A DNA stretch of 64,000 nucleotides from Lutjanus erythropterus (GCA_020091685.1 CM034595.1:8021132-8085131), one strand, 5' to 3'; shown: positions 32,001-43,229, counted from the first letter of the stretch. Notes: generated by a model not told the origin, from the sequence alone. A program made the numbers and translations.

Positions 32001-32540
32001 CTCCCACCTTCACTGCCGCAGGTAAACACACAGCTCTGCTGTTTTACACTGTGTCAGCAGCTGCTGGCTCCAATATATTCTCATTTACAAATTAAAGAAT
32101 TAAGTTGGTAAGAACTCAAGTTAGTAAAAAAAACAATCAATGCCATGTAGAAGCAGTTTGAATTTCAGAAACACCGTTAGAGCCTGTCTCCTGCCTGTCA
32201 AAGATCTGCTCACAGTTTTAAGGCAGTGGATGATGACAGTATTAATAACATATCTCCACAGAGTTCAGATGCAGATATGTTGCATGCCAGCTCAACTGCA
32301 GCTGCTTGAGATCCACAAGTTTCACACAGTCCCAACAGGAACTTGTTTTTTCTGTTTGTTTCTGTCTATTTTTCCTTCTGTTTCTCCTGTTTCAGGAGAA
32401 GAATTATTACACTTTGCATGCTATTAAAGGTACCTGAGAAATCAATCAAATCATTACATTAATCATGCATTTTTTTGAGTATAGAAGTCCCTGTAAAACA
32501 CTTTAATTTCTATTTATTTGCCTCACAATCCAAATTCAGC
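32001..32540. other. Intergenic stretch, nothing recognised
   Basis: No element ends; a plus open frame at 32140-32427 has no protein-like support. Confidence 0.4.
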
Positions 32541-32544
32541 TCTT

Positions 32545-32630
32545 GCGGCTGTGGTTCAGGTAGAAATAGAATGGGACATATGATAATTGAAAGATTGGCA
32601 GTTCAAGCCCTGGCTCCTTCAGATGGGAAT
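32545..32630 (+). mobile_element. tRNA-derived SINE head remnant
   Basis: GCTGTGGTTCAGGTAGAAATA is an A-box-like segment, and GGCAGTTCAAGCCC (near 32597) is a B-box-like segment at the spacing expected of a tRNA-derived SINE. CTGGCTCCTTCAG follows, as in common fish SINEs. The copy is short and lacks a recognisable tail, being cut off by the Tc1-like element that starts directly after it. Confidence 0.65.
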
Positions 32631-32639
32631 AGTAAATAT

Positions 32640-33212
32640 TTTTTCAACCTATATTCAAATGAATACAGTACAAAGATAAGATATTTAATGTTCAAACTGA
32701 TGAACTTTATTGTCATTTGTAATATACACTCATGCTGAATTTGATGCCTGCAACATGTTCCAAAAGAGTTGGGACAGGAGCATGTTTTGTGTTGCACTAC
32801 TTGTTCCTCTAACAACACTCAGTCAGCATTTGGGAATGGAGGACTTCTTCTTGCTTGATATACGACTTCAGGTTCTCAACAGTTCGGGGTCTCTGTTGTT
32901 GTATTTTGTGCTTCATAATGCACCACACATTTTTAGTGGGAGACAGGTCTGGACTGCAGGCAGGTCAGTCTAGTACCTGAACTCTTTTACTATAAAGCCA
33001 CGGTGTTGGAACACAAGCACAATGTTGGCATTGTCTCGCTGAAATAAGCAGGGACGTCTCTGAAAAAGACATTGTCTGGATGGCAGCACATGTCACTCCA
33101 AAACCTGTATGTACCTTTCAGCATTAATGTAGCCTTCACAGATGTGACAGTTAGTCATGATGTCATCGGCACTAACACACTTCCATACCATCATAGATGA
33201 AGAATGAGGTAT
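32640..33212 (-). mobile_element. Tc1-like DNA transposon relic (3' half, minus strand)
   Basis: The outer part (CAAATGAATACAGTACAAAG, ATTTGATGCCTGCAACATGT, CAAAAGAGTTGGGACAGG) matches, as I recall it, the terminus of a widespread fish/frog Tc1-like family. On the minus strand, 33175 down to about 32800 corresponds to the C-terminal half of its transposase. Readable pieces are EGYINAERYIQVLE-like, QRRPCLFQRDNAN-like (carrying the DN of the DDE triad) and DLPAVQTCLPLKMCGAL-like text in shifting frames. Several frame breaks and a short internal deletion are present, and the N-terminal half and opposite terminus are missing. The copy is dead. Confidence 0.8.
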
Positions 33213-33445
33213 TGTGGTGATTGTGTAAGATTCAGTGTAGCATCACCTACTCTTAACTCAGTCATGACCTAAACCATTTAGGAGGTGAAATCTCTTCTTA
33301 AAATTCAAGCATCCCAAAATACCATCTTACCTGCTTGTTTTTGCTTGGAGCATCTGACTATATGTATATATGTATGTGTGGAGCCCCCAGGCTCTGACAT
33401 CTCTCTGATGCATATCTATGCTGTAGGTCCTGTCTGTTGTGCATA
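33213..33445. other. Short unassigned gap
   Basis: A short TATATGTATATATGTATGTG run lies at 33360-33378. Nothing else is seen. Confidence 0.4.
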
Positions 33446-33889
33446 ACCCACCAGACAAAACAATGTCAAATGAGGTGCAGTGCCATTTCTGACTGATTGA
33501 TTAAATATCCATTAATAAATTTATAATTGTTTAAATTCTCAATAGTGATTAATCGATTAATCAATTAATTGATTAATCGATTAATCAATTAATCATGCTG
33601 CTGCAGTGTTTAGTTTTTCATCCATATGTCCATGTTTTCATTGGCCTGTTTGTGATCAGATCACCTGATTGGCTACTAAAATGCAGATGAAAGGTTTGGA
33701 TATTATTCAAATTGTACTCAGTACTCAACTATGATTTTAAAAGTAACTAAGAGGATTACATAGTGTAATAAATACTTAAGTACCAGTAAAAGTACTGAGT
33801 TGAAAATCTATTCATAAAAGTACAAGTACCCAAAAAACTATTTAATTACAGTAATCTGAGTATTTGTAATTAGTTACCTCCACCCCTGG
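33446..33889 (+). mobile_element. hAT-type element (family J), left-truncated copy
   Basis: The interior CCAGACAAAACAATGTCAAATGAGG, read here in two parts, matches 44805-44830. The right end (AATTACAGTAATCTGAGTATT, TGTAATTAGTTACCTCCACCCCTGG) matches the intact copy at 44680-45140. The left terminus (CAGTGGTGGAAAGAGTACT) is absent. The interior carries an expanded ATTAATCG-type array (33544-33595). Confidence 0.8.
33544..33595. repeat. ATTAATCG/ATTAATCA palindromic array
   Basis: About six head-to-tail and inverted GATTAAT units make an almost perfect 50-bp palindrome (GATTAATCGATTAATCAATT and its mirror). Other copies of the host hAT element have only one or two such units (near 44905 and 59005), so this one expanded locally. 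Confidence 0.85.
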
Positions 33890-34245
33890 TTGATACAGAC
33901 ACAAGTTAACAGCAGTTTTTCTTTTATTTCAAATGATGTTACATCACATCACCTTTACAGCATGAATGTATATTTAATCAGAGCTGCAAAGTTTAAATGT
34001 CAAACGTTGGAGTATCAAGTACAGATTTGATGCATCTCATTGGTTTGTGAGAAATAATTATCTGCAGCGGTGATATTAATATGAAATGATGCATGACTTT
34101 GTGTCTTTGCTGCATGTGGTGCTCGTAAAGGTCTGTCTACAGTTCACAGCACAATATTCTACACTTAGTTTCTCTGTAGTTCATAAAGAAAGATAGTCAC
34201 AAATGAATTTAATAACCTGTTGTCCTTTTTCTTCTTCTCTTCCAG
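33890..34245. other. Unassigned stretch ahead of a candidate terminal exon
   Basis: AT-rich DNA that ends in a strong polypyrimidine tract, TGTCCTTTTTCTTCTTCTCT (34219-34240). No repeat border is visible. Confidence 0.35.
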
Positions 34246-34275
34246 ATGAGTGCAGAGTTTGAGAACCAGAACTGA
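34246..34275 (+). CDS. Candidate start of a terminal exon (short C-terminal tail), unknown
   Basis: A near-ideal acceptor (a 22-base pyrimidine tract, then TTCCAG ending at 34245) is followed by ATGAGTGCAGAGTTTGAGAA, open for nine codons as MSAEFENQN before TGA. No donor follows closely, and AATAAA occurs far downstream (near 35093). This could be the last exon of a plus-strand transcript or simply a chance splice-like site. No family can be recognised from nine residues. Confidence 0.2.
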   Translation: MSAEFENQN

Positions 34276-36740
34276 GGATGATGAGTTTCTTCACTTCACA
34301 CTGTACTTTCTTTCAGAGCTTTTGTTTCTATATAGGATCATGGACCCTTTTAAGTTTGGACACAGGTCAGAACAGTAACAACGAAGAGACTAAAGCCCCA
34401 TTTGGAGTGGATGGAGATGAAATGACAGGATTTAGTCTGTAGTAAGTACAGACATTGAGCAGGACAAATTTAAATTTGAAGCTGAAACACATGTTGATAT
34501 CATTCAGTGTGACGTCTCTGATGTCCATCACAATCAAACCTCCATAAATCTGCTTAGAAATCATCAATGAAAGATGCTTCACAAGTTGTCTGCGATTTAT
34601 CAGATTTCTAAGCTTTTGTCAATATCAAAATTATCCAGTTATAGTTGTCTGTACAGGGAGCTGCTAATAGCCTGAAACTTTTGGACCTGAAGTCTCAGAA
34701 AGAAACTTTTTCCCCAGATTTTGTTGGTGCAGAAGAATCTATCAGGGTTCCTACACAGTATGGAACACTGTGGGATTTGATTTGAGGAACTTCAGGCTCT
34801 GAATAACTAAAGACAGAAGAAAAGAGGATGGAAAAAATATTTGTGTTTCCAGACTATTGCCCCTTTTCTTTCTTTCTTTTTTTTTTTTTTTTTTGAATAG
34901 AAAATTCTGAATTTTTAAATTTTTAAATGAATAATAGTAATACACTTGGCACTTGGAGCGTAGCATTTTCCAACAAATGAAGGATATATATGCCATTTTA
35001 GAAAACTAAAGTATTTTTTTTGTTGGGTGCACCATGTCCTTTCATTTCATTCATATTTTTAAGGCTATCCAGTTATTCACAGATCAAACATTTAATAAAA
35101 GTTATAAAAGCCACAGTCATGGAACGGATCTCTTACTTAAGTTAGCCAGACCTATCAAAATAAGCCAGGCTTTTCTTTTATCCATGTTGATGGAATACCC
35201 CTCAGGTCTACTGCTGCCTCGATTATTTAGTTTGTTTGAGATTTTTTGTGACATTGCTGAACCCAATCTAACCTTTTAAAACACAGAAGGCACGCAAGGC
35301 AACTGTAGACCAGCAACTCCTGTGTTCTCTGAGGTAAAATGACTGATTTTGCCAAAGGAGTCTGGTGGCTTGATGTTTTTGTATCCACAGCAGTACATTG
35401 CTTAACCTCCTACTTTTCTGCTTCTCCACACTAGGGGTGTGTCGACCTCCATCTCCTGTAGCTGTGAATACTACTTCATACAAACACACCAGAAGATTCA
35501 AACCATCCCTTTATGTCTGAATGCTCCCGTTGAGTTTTCAATTGCTCCATCTGAATTAAACAGAATTTAATTTAATAAACGTCTGTGAAAAAGTTGTACT
35601 GCTAAACAGAATAGAAAGATTTAATGGGAAAAAAAAACTCATTAAATTATATTTTCAAGAAAATTAACATACTTTATCTTTTTGACTGCAGGGCAAAATT
35701 TGACTAATTACTTTTGAGTAATCAGCATATTTTTAATTATCATACATCACTGAATAGTGAAAAGGTTCAGATAAAATAACTGGAAATTGTTTAACTGAGT
35801 CCAAAACAAATAATGCATCCAGTAAAGTGACCTCCCTGCCCTGCTCACTGGCACTCTGGCAGCACATGTTGAAGGGAGACGATGTGAAATGATGCATCTT
35901 TTGTTATCTACCAAAACAAACACACATCGAACTACTCCACTGTCACAATCACAGCTGCTGAATCAGTTGTAACAATATTGTTGATGATGATATGAATAAT
36001 ACAAATGTACATGCTTTGATTTCAGTTTACAGTTAATGAAAGCAATAAATAATGATTTAAACTGACATAGCGGGCTCAGAGAATGAATAATTCAGAGATG
36101 CAGATTTTGTCAGTGTCGTGCTCAGGAACAGCTTGCCAGGGGATACAAACAGTGAGATGTAAGATGAGCGAGTTGCTTTTTAAATTACAACTTTGCATTT
36201 TAGTTAACATTTGTGATTTTACCACAGTGAGTGTTAATTATGCCAAAAATAAACAGACAATATGTGTGAATAATTACTGTATATAGATATTTTCAACTGC
36301 ACAAACATGCTCATTAAATTTCTAATTTTTTTTTTTACCTCTCCTTTTTTCCAACATTTATTTTAGTATAATACAGATAGACTGTCATTCATAATTATGT
36401 AATTTATTCATGTCCGTGTAAATGTTTCTACTTGATGTGTTCTTGACTTATTGAAATTGTTGTGTGACTTTACATCGCCTAAATCAACCCAGTCATTGGA
36501 TATTTATTCATATTTATTGTTGTTAACTTGACTGCAAATCAGTGAGAATGTTGATGTGGTTCTTCTGAAAAGCACCAGTTTCGTTTAATTATGACTTCAC
36601 TCTATTTTTATTCATATTTTGCTGAGGGTCCTTGTATCTAGTTTTTACTGATGCAATGATCAACCTTGTCATATTCTGTATCCTTGCAAATTTACATTCA
36701 TTTTGAACCGTGTGGCACCTTACAATTTATTTACTGAGGG
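34276..36740. other. Long AT-rich intergenic stretch, nothing recognised
   Basis: A T-run lies at 34869-34893 and short A-runs elsewhere. The open frames in this stretch lack any supporting feature, and no terminal inverted repeats or target duplications could be seen. Confidence 0.4.
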
Positions 36741-36744
36741 AGTG

Positions 36745-37230
36745 ATGTTGCAATTGCAGGACTTTGCAATTTTGTCCAATCACTGCAAGTTTTCCGCAAC
36801 TGTAACCAATCATTGTAGTTTCCCATGAGGTCTTCAAACCAATGGCCATCCTCTGTGCAAGCATCATAGATGTGTGTCAATGAAGCAACTCAATGTTTTA
36901 TTTTGTCACTGATTATGAAAAGAACAAAAGGTTTGTAATTCTTATTGACATTTATCAATGCTCTGTACACTTTTATACGTTTTAATTTTGCTTGCTTTTT
37001 TGACTGAGATTTTGCTTCTTTGTGAAATACCCCCCAGTTGCTCTTCTTCCTTTACAAAAAAGCATATTTTTTTTAGAACACAGAGTACAGTTTTATTCTT
37101 TGTGGATCAAGCTGCCTTTGACTTTTAATGAATTATACACTTTTTGTTTATAATTTTCACTTGTTCCCACAAATTAATTCCAAGAAAAGCCTGAAAACAT
37201 TGCAACATGCATAACAATTTGTGAGAAAAG
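36745..37230 (+). repeat. Dispersed unclassified repeat H, copy 2
   Basis: The copy aligns with 11010-11375 (GACTTTGCAATTTTGTCCAA, ATTCTTATTGACATTTATCA followed by ATGCTCTGTACA, TTTGCTTGCTTTTTTGACTG). Beyond 37020 the copy may continue through AAAAGCCTGAAAACATTGCA, for which the first copy has no counterpart. Confidence 0.7.
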
Positions 37231-37387
37231 TTTCATTTTAAGCCGCAGCAATCCCCCAAATAACTGCCATAATCATGGTCTTTCCCTCACCATAACCATA
37301 CCAAAGTTGTCATTTGGAGATGGTATAAAAGTAAGCATTCTGCAAATATCATATACATAGGGCTCATTAATCATATCCATATCCAGC

Positions 37388-37545
37388 TGTCCATCCTTTT
37401 ACTGCTGCTTATCCAGGTCTGGGTCATGCTGGCAGGAGGCTAAGCAGCCCAGACAACCTTCTTCTCCAGCTCCTCTGAGGCATCCCCCAGCATTCCCTAT
37501 CCATATGGGATATATCATCTCTTCAGTGTTCTCTGGAGCAGAAAT
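37388..37545 (+). mobile_element. LINE 3'-region fragment (RTE-like)
   Basis: CTGTCCATCCTTTTACTGCT, GCTTATCCAGGTCTGGGTCA, then CTGGCAGGAGGCTAAGCAGC and AGCTCCTCTGAGGCATCCCC follow the well-known 'CCGCTTATCCGGGTCGGGTC...CTAAGCAG...CTCCTCTGG' text found at the 3' part of a common fish LINE. I place it near RTE from memory. No reverse transcriptase frame remains, and this copy is about 160 bp. Confidence 0.6.
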
Positions 37546-38400
37546 ATATGGAAAATACATCCAATACTGAGGCAGGTTCCCTTTAGTCCAGTCATATCAT
37601 TGAAGAACCACTATTGACAATCTTGTGGTCACAGCTTCCCAGAGATGATGCATGAGAATGAGAAGGACATAGACATCACCAGGAATTATATGGAAAAAAA
37701 ATAATTTTGTTTGTATAAAAAGTCAACCATAAGCCTGAAAAAGAAGTGCCACAATTTGTCCAAACAGTACAGCATGCTGATATGAACCATTTAATGATGT
37801 AACTCAAGGTTTTATGTTAAACCCCTGAAATTTAAACTGGAGTCAACAGCAGCATGGATACAACACGAGGTGGACGGTCCTCGAGCTCTGTGTGAATGTA
37901 TAGTTGTATTTATGAGTTTGAGTGTGAGGTCAGTCCTGACCTCCCTCTCAGCTCCGTCTTTACCCCACTGATGGTATTCAAGGAGTGGTTGGCCTGTCAG
38001 ACCGGCCATGGTTGGATGACTGCTGCTTAGCAACGGCAGAAAAGGATGAAATATTATTCAATCTTTTCTCTTTTCTTTGTCTCCCCCTTTGTCTCAGGAT
38101 AATTATTGTCGGATGGTTTTGAGTCAGGTTGAAACTCAGTGATGGAAGGTGCCGCAGGTTTGAGGTCTTCGCAGCTTCAGTTTTAATATCAACATGAGAA
38201 ATCAGATGAAAAAAATTTTAAAAGGGCAACTCCCCAGTTCCTTGGGAATAAAATATGTTCATCCAATATTTTCAGCTTTCTTGTCTTCATCAGGTTGAAG
38301 TCTGAAGCTTTTTCTGGTTTCCTTGAATTCAGTTTAATTATCTGTCACATGAGCAATAGATTACCATAGAAACCATACATATTTATGATGATATGATTAT
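37546..38400. other. Intergenic stretch, nothing recognised
   Basis: A minus-strand open frame at 37812-38033 is not supported by any domain or splice site. No element borders are visible. Confidence 0.4.
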
Positions 38401-38409
38401 TTATATTGA

Positions 38410-38713
38410 CACTCAGTGACCACTTTGTTAGGTACACCTGTACTGTCTAATTTAGTCCAATCCAACTGTTCTACCACAAAGTTTATTTTTATAAAGCCTA
38501 TGTCCAGTTTTTGACACCGATACAAAAATGAGAAACACTCTTCAATATAACTTGGTCCAGTCCAACACCATATTTTCTTATGACTTCAATAGTAAACATA
38601 TTGAGTTTGACCAATGCTAACAAACCTGAACATTGTGATCTTTGTAAACACAGATGATGTGACAGGGTGCGGGACTGCAAATGTACAGGTGTACCTAATA
38701 AAGTGGCCCTTCC
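38410..38713. mobile_element. DNA transposon MITE with GGTACACCTGTAC-type inverted ends
   Basis: The left end CACTCAGTGACCACTTTGTT continues AGGTACACCTGTAC. The right end GTACAGGTGTACCTAATAAA continues GTGGCCCTTCCACTGG and is its inverse over about 30 bp. This is a common vertebrate terminal sequence, as I recall it. The interior (about 240 bp) is non-coding. The right terminus is degraded and no clear target duplication is visible, so the superfamily is left open. Confidence 0.75.
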
Positions 38714-38875
38714 ACTGGATAAAACGTGATAATATGCATCACAACTTTCGGCACACTGGTGCCCCACTGCAAACAGACAGCCTGAGTCCACCACTGGTGA
38801 TATATTGCTCACGTGACAGATCAATAAACTGTACATAAGCACACGAGAAACAGCCTCTGACACCATCACCATTGT

Positions 38876-39022
38876 TTGAAAACTGGTCACCATTCACGTC
38901 CACTGTTTGGGAGATTTTGCAACACTATTTTTACTTTGAACTCCAGCAGTGTTTTGTGAACTAACAAAATAAATCCGACCCTCAATCACCATGAGGGCGA
39001 GTAGATAATGACTGAATTGGAT
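38876..39022. mobile_element. MITE family A, right half only
   Basis: AACTGGTCACCATTCACGTC, GGGAGATTTTGCAACAC, CTCCAGCAGTGTTTTGTGAA and GAGGGCGAGTAGATAATGAC reproduce the right half of family A as seen at 27840-27985. The left arm and the terminal GGGTGAACTATCCCTT text are missing. Confidence 0.75.
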
Positions 39023-40210
39023 CGTCAAAGAGGACATCAGTAAGGACAAAATAAACATTAGAGACCCCATCAGTGCCAAAGATCATTTGGCAGTATTTCT
39101 CAAGTGATTTTGTTCTTTAAATTTGAAACTTGCAGCCTAATATTGCCCTACATTAGCATTAAGTTGTAGGCTATACCCTATGAATTCAGCTGGATGTTGA
39201 TTGGCTGTCTTTGTTTCTATCATTCATCAAATCACTGTGAAAGTGATCCCAACTCTATCATTTGTCACTGCCATCGTTGTGCTGTGGACTCTGACATCTA
39301 TGTTAGTTAGAAAGATTTGAAAAAGAATATATTGACCACATTATCATCACCATCTTGATGCTACTGTTAATATTCAACCTAATGCAAATGCAGAAACTGA
39401 CCTATAGAATTATTTCCTGGATGTATACATGTATATGTATGTAAATAACTGTATACATTTTATATTACATCCTGCTGTGTTCTTAAGTTAATTATCTGTG
39501 TCTATATTATATGTGTGAGTAGCATGAAGGGACTACATCTCTTATTTTTCACAGCCCTGTCTTGTATGATGATAAATAAATTACCTTGTGATTAATACCT
39601 TGATAGATCATAAAGTACACACTTGTCAGCACTGAAACAAGTTTCTCTCCAGTCTTGTGTTTGTCAGCTGTAGAATGTTCACGTTAATATTTTTATCAAA
39701 GTTCTTTTTACTGAATTTCACAATTTACACAAATATGCACAATGAACACTAATCCCACCACACAATGAACATCCCTGACCCCTTGAGGATTCATTGTCAC
39801 TTATTATTGTCAGTTATATATTAAACAGGACCTGTTTAATATGTGTTCTATGGCTCCAACTTGCTATGTGGACTTCTGTACTCGTGCATTCACAATGGCT
39901 ACATATGACTCCTTTAAGGTACTTAGTAACTTGAAATGAAATTGAGAAATAAAAAGTATTTGAATAATAATAAGAAATTAAGCAGAAGCAGCACATCCAG
40001 GCCTGAGATGTCAAAAATAATATCCAGGTGTGTGTCAAGGGCTGAAGCAAAGTAATTTTGTTATTTGTTCCTGTTCTTGTGTGGAGGATTTTCAAATTAT
40101 TCCAGAAAAGGTTTCCACTCTTTAATAAATTTCTTGTCAAAACTTCACACGAGTATTTGCATACAAATTACATGGTTCATTCATTAGGTCAAATCAGATT
40201 ACAGCCCACT
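39023..40210. other. Intergenic stretch, nothing recognised
   Basis: AT-rich with no element ends. A minus open frame at 39814-40140 has no support. Confidence 0.4.
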
Positions 40211-40214
40211 CTCA

Positions 40215-40310
40215 ATGCATCAAATACTGCAGCTCGGTCGATGCCCTTATGTTTTAAACTATGGCACTGTAGGTACCCTGTAGCTTCATATCTGGTGACC
40301 CTCTAACATA
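40215..40310 (+). repeat. Dispersed repeat E, copy 4 (decayed)
   Basis: GCAGCTCGGTCGATGCCCTT and AAACTATGGCACTGTAGGTA resemble GCAGCTTGGTCAGTGGCCCT and AAACTATG at 27172. The text ends in an A/T-rich tail. Confidence 0.5.
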
Positions 40311-40354
40311 TTTGTTTTTGTTTTTTTTGTTTTTTTGTCATATAAAGAGCAAGA

Positions 40355-40480
40355 CAGCAGAGTTCTACACAGGTCCACTTTGCAAACCCACCCACATCTG
40401 TAAAGCTGAGAACCAGAAAGCAGAGAACCCATTACCCACAATTATCTCTAAGTCAAATATACATCTACGTGGAACCATTA
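40355..40480 (+). repeat. Dispersed repeat F, copy 1
   Basis: CACAGGTCCACTTTGCAAAC, CCACCCACATCTGTAAAGCT and GAGAACCAGAAAGCAGAGAA read as the inverse of 45240-45345 (GGTTTGCAAAACTGGACCTG, TCTGGTTCTCACCTTTTCAG). The two copies are in opposite orientation and carry no frame. Confidence 0.55.
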
Positions 40481-40919
40481 ATATCAGTCCCGTGACCCAA
40501 CTCACACCTGTGATTATACACACAAACACAGTGACTCACCTGCAGCTGTCAATGTGTTTCCATAGTTACGGTTATCAAAAGCTAATACTTTCTGAAACTG
40601 TTTAGAAGTAGCAACATCACTGACAACATTACTCTCAAAGTCTTGAGAGCACCAAATTTCATCAGACTTGGCCGTTGACAATGTATTGTCCACAATTTAA
40701 TTCTTCCACTGGCATCTTTGCCTTTATTTCATCAGTTTTAGCTGTCAGCTAGCCTTCATTGCTGCCTCCGGTGACATCCAATTGTTTGGCAGGACGTGGG
40801 GTCAAAGGTTGTGTCATAGACACAATAAAAACCTGCAGGCTGTTTAAGCTTGATACTGCTGTATAACCAGATGTTAAAAATACTCCACAATCATTTTCAA
40901 AAAAAAAATCCAACGCATC
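40481..40919. other. Unassigned gap
   Basis: Nothing beyond a short A-run at 40900-40908 is recognised. Confidence 0.4.
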
Positions 40920-40925
40920 TTATGC

Positions 40926-41102
40926 ACTCTGTGCACACTGCCACTGGCACTGCCTGTAGGCACCTCATCCTGTCAGACTTGATCTTTGCTTCATGGCACT
41001 GACTTGTTTTGTTCTCTCCTGACTAGATCCTTGCTTGTGTTGTATCGGCTCTCAGATGTAGGTCGCTTTGGATAAAAGCTTCTGCTAAATGAAATCGTAA
41101 GA
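40926..41102 (+). mobile_element. LINE/SINE 3' tail with GGTCGCTTTGGATAAAAGC end
   Basis: It ends in GTAGGTCGCTTTGGATAAAA, GCTTCTGCTAAATGAAATCG, TAA. This is the conserved 3' tail shared by several fish LINEs and the SINEs that use them, as I recall it. Upstream, TTGCTTCATGGCACTGACTT and TTGCTTGTGTTGTATCGGCT are typical lead-in text. No coding part remains. Confidence 0.7.
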
Positions 41103-41299
41103 TTTTGGATTTCTTCAGGAAAAAAAAAAAACATTATTGTATTGTATGTGTTATACCCGCTGCCCGTTTGCCATTAGTTCATTTTGACCCACAGCCGTTA
41201 ATTTGTAGAAATATATTTTTTACCCGTTACACAGTGTTTTTGTGGGTCACCTGTTGGGTACCCAGCCCAGACTACAAGAAAGTGTGTGTACGGCGGGTG
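41103..41299. other. Unassigned gap
   Basis: An A-run lies at 41119-41131. CCCGCTGCCCGTTTGCC and a repeated GGGTCACCTGTTGGGTACCC segment (41234-41258) are present. No class can be supported. Confidence 0.35.
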
Positions 41300-41460
41300 G
41301 GTGGGTCAAACAAACACAGGACTTTAACACAGGAAGCCAGAGTTCATGTCCTTTGTCACCAAAAGTCAACAATGACTTCTTTTTAACAGTACTGAACTTA
41401 CATAACTAATTTAGTAATCAAAACCATGATATTTTCCTAAACCTCTCCAAGTAATTTTTG
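41300..41460 (+). repeat. Dispersed unclassified repeat D, partial copy
   Basis: GTGGGTCAAACAAACACAGG, ACTTTAACACAGGAAG and the TTTTCCTAAACCTCTCCAAG tail match the plus copies at 43960 and 16920. Confidence 0.55.
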
Positions 41461-41699
41461 TCTTTTTTTTGCCAATTAAGAATTTCCCAGTTTGAGATTA
41501 AAAAAAGCTCATCCATCCGTGTTAAAAGTCTACCTGGATGTTACATATATATTATTGCCCTTCAGTGTCACAGTTTGAGGTGTAGGGTCACCGATCAAAC
41601 TGCTGGATGGGACGGGTTGGGAGTGAGAAAGTGTCACATGAGATCATCTTTCATCATTCATTTTGACATACGAGGTTGAGCGTACCTGATATAATCTTG
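41461..41699. other. Unassigned gap
   Basis: Nothing is recognised. Confidence 0.35.
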
Positions 41700-42460
41700 T
41701 TTTCCCCAGTTTCTCTCTTTTCTTTTGGGGGATTTTGAGGAAATTCCTGGAGTGTTGTATTAGTTGCATTTTCAGTCATAAAGCCCTGGAAGGTGTTGTA
41801 TTTTGATGTGATTCAGCTGTACTGCTCGGTAAACTGTGTGAAGATGATTCAAGAAGAGTGGGTTTTTCTGTTACTATGACTGCAGGGCTGGTGTTGTTGA
41901 CATTATTTATTTCACAAAATATCCTGTTTTGGGAAACTTCTCTTTTTATATTGCGTTTTCTGCTCACATTCCAGTTTCTTATAGATGACCTGCTCGCAGA
42001 CAGACACGCACTCGCCCACACTCCATCAGAGCATTATAAATAAAGCCTAATGACAGTAAGCACATAAGCAGGAGCCTCACTTTCTCCCAGAAATAACATC
42101 CTCCTGTTTGTGTTGAGGTATCAGACGCCATCCATCAAAGGCCGATCTGTGTTTCTATCAATAAAAACGCTCATGCATTTTTCAACATTCAAATACCTTG
42201 CAGCTCCAGGGACGGATGTTGCATTCCAGTCTGTCTACCAGCTCTGCCACAACAAAAGAACGATTCATAAATATTAGAACGGAGCATTCCCAGCCTGCTT
42301 TTTCTCTCATTGCTCTCTCTTGATTTACTGTAGAACTATAGAGTTAGACCATTTCTCTCTGCCTACCTGCTGTCTGTGACACTTCCCCTGAGGATCAGCC
42401 GGCATGTATTTACAATTTCTTTACTAGCAGGTTATCCATTCAAGAATGTATCTCTGAAGT
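41700..42460. promoter_or_regulatory. Long unique island (candidate conserved non-coding cluster)
   Basis: About 760 bp of complex, repeat-free DNA. It carries ATTATTTATTTCACAAAATA, GAGCATTATAAATAAAGCCT and AATGACAGTAAGCACATAAG near 41905-42066. CATCAAAGGCCGATCTGTG (CATCAAAG is a TCF/LEF-like core) lies near 42135, and GAACGATTCATAAATATTAG near 42260. The open frames on either strand are short and lack splice borders. It is compositionally one of the clearest regulatory-looking blocks in the window; conservation was not tested. Confidence 0.4.
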
Positions 42461-42539
42461 AAACTACAGAGATGCCCATGGAACGCACACATAACACGGA
42501 TACATTAATAAGAGTTAGTACACAATTAAGACCTTTTTG

Positions 42540-43228
42540 TCTGTTTTCGATGGGCTCAATCAATCGCCAATTGCTTTTTTTGCCTGATTTTTAGGGCGAT
42601 ATTTGTCATTTTATTTTGCTAATGTAATAGTCTGCAGAGTGACAGCCTCTGCTCTGCACTGCGCTCTCATCCGGCAGGGAAGTTCACACCCACTCAGCCG
42701 ACCATGAGTGCACTGAGCTGTGTGAGGAGTGAGAGGAAAACAGCCTGCAGAGTCAGACTCTTTACAGTCTTTCCGCGCGGTAAAGTGAGGACTTATTTTG
42801 ACCAAACCAGAGTCGGTGATTGTTGGAAGAGTGGACAGACTAACAAAGATGGTTTTCATGAGTTTTTCATGTTTTTCTGTCGAGTTTGAATGAAGTGTGT
42901 TTTCCGAGGCGTTAACGGGCCACTTAAGCTTGTATTAGTTTGGTAAAAGAGAGAAACTTGAATTCGGAAGGTGAACGGTTGTATTTCTCTGTTTAAAATG
43001 GAAAATAAGTGTGAAAACATATAATTTGTAGACACTTTGTGAGTTTATTTTGCCCACTGGATGTAGTGAACGTACGCAGCATGTGTTACATAGTGCTTGT
43101 GCACATCTCCCAGCTGAAACCCGAGATGTCGGGAGAAGGTGGGTGGGGGGGCGATGGTATTGCCAATCGCCGATGGATGGGCTGACGATGATCATTTGGA
43201 AAATTTCAGCATATCGCCCAACTCTAGT
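42540..43228 (-). mobile_element. hAT-like element with GAGTTGGGCGATA terminus (minus orientation)
   Basis: The right edge, read on the minus strand, starts CTAGAGTTGGGCGATATGCT, the typical start of a common fish hAT-like repeat. The interior includes CATCGCCCCCCCACCCACCT and a long A/T-rich body; GTCACTCTGCAGACTATTAC lies near the other end (42630). The opposite terminus is not clear, so the left boundary is approximate. Open frames are incidental and no transposase domain is visible. Confidence 0.6.
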
Positions 43229-43229
43229 C

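Noticed and set aside
38498-38893. 131-codon open frame on the minus strand
   Set aside because: It lies across a MITE with inverted ends; composition is not protein-like.
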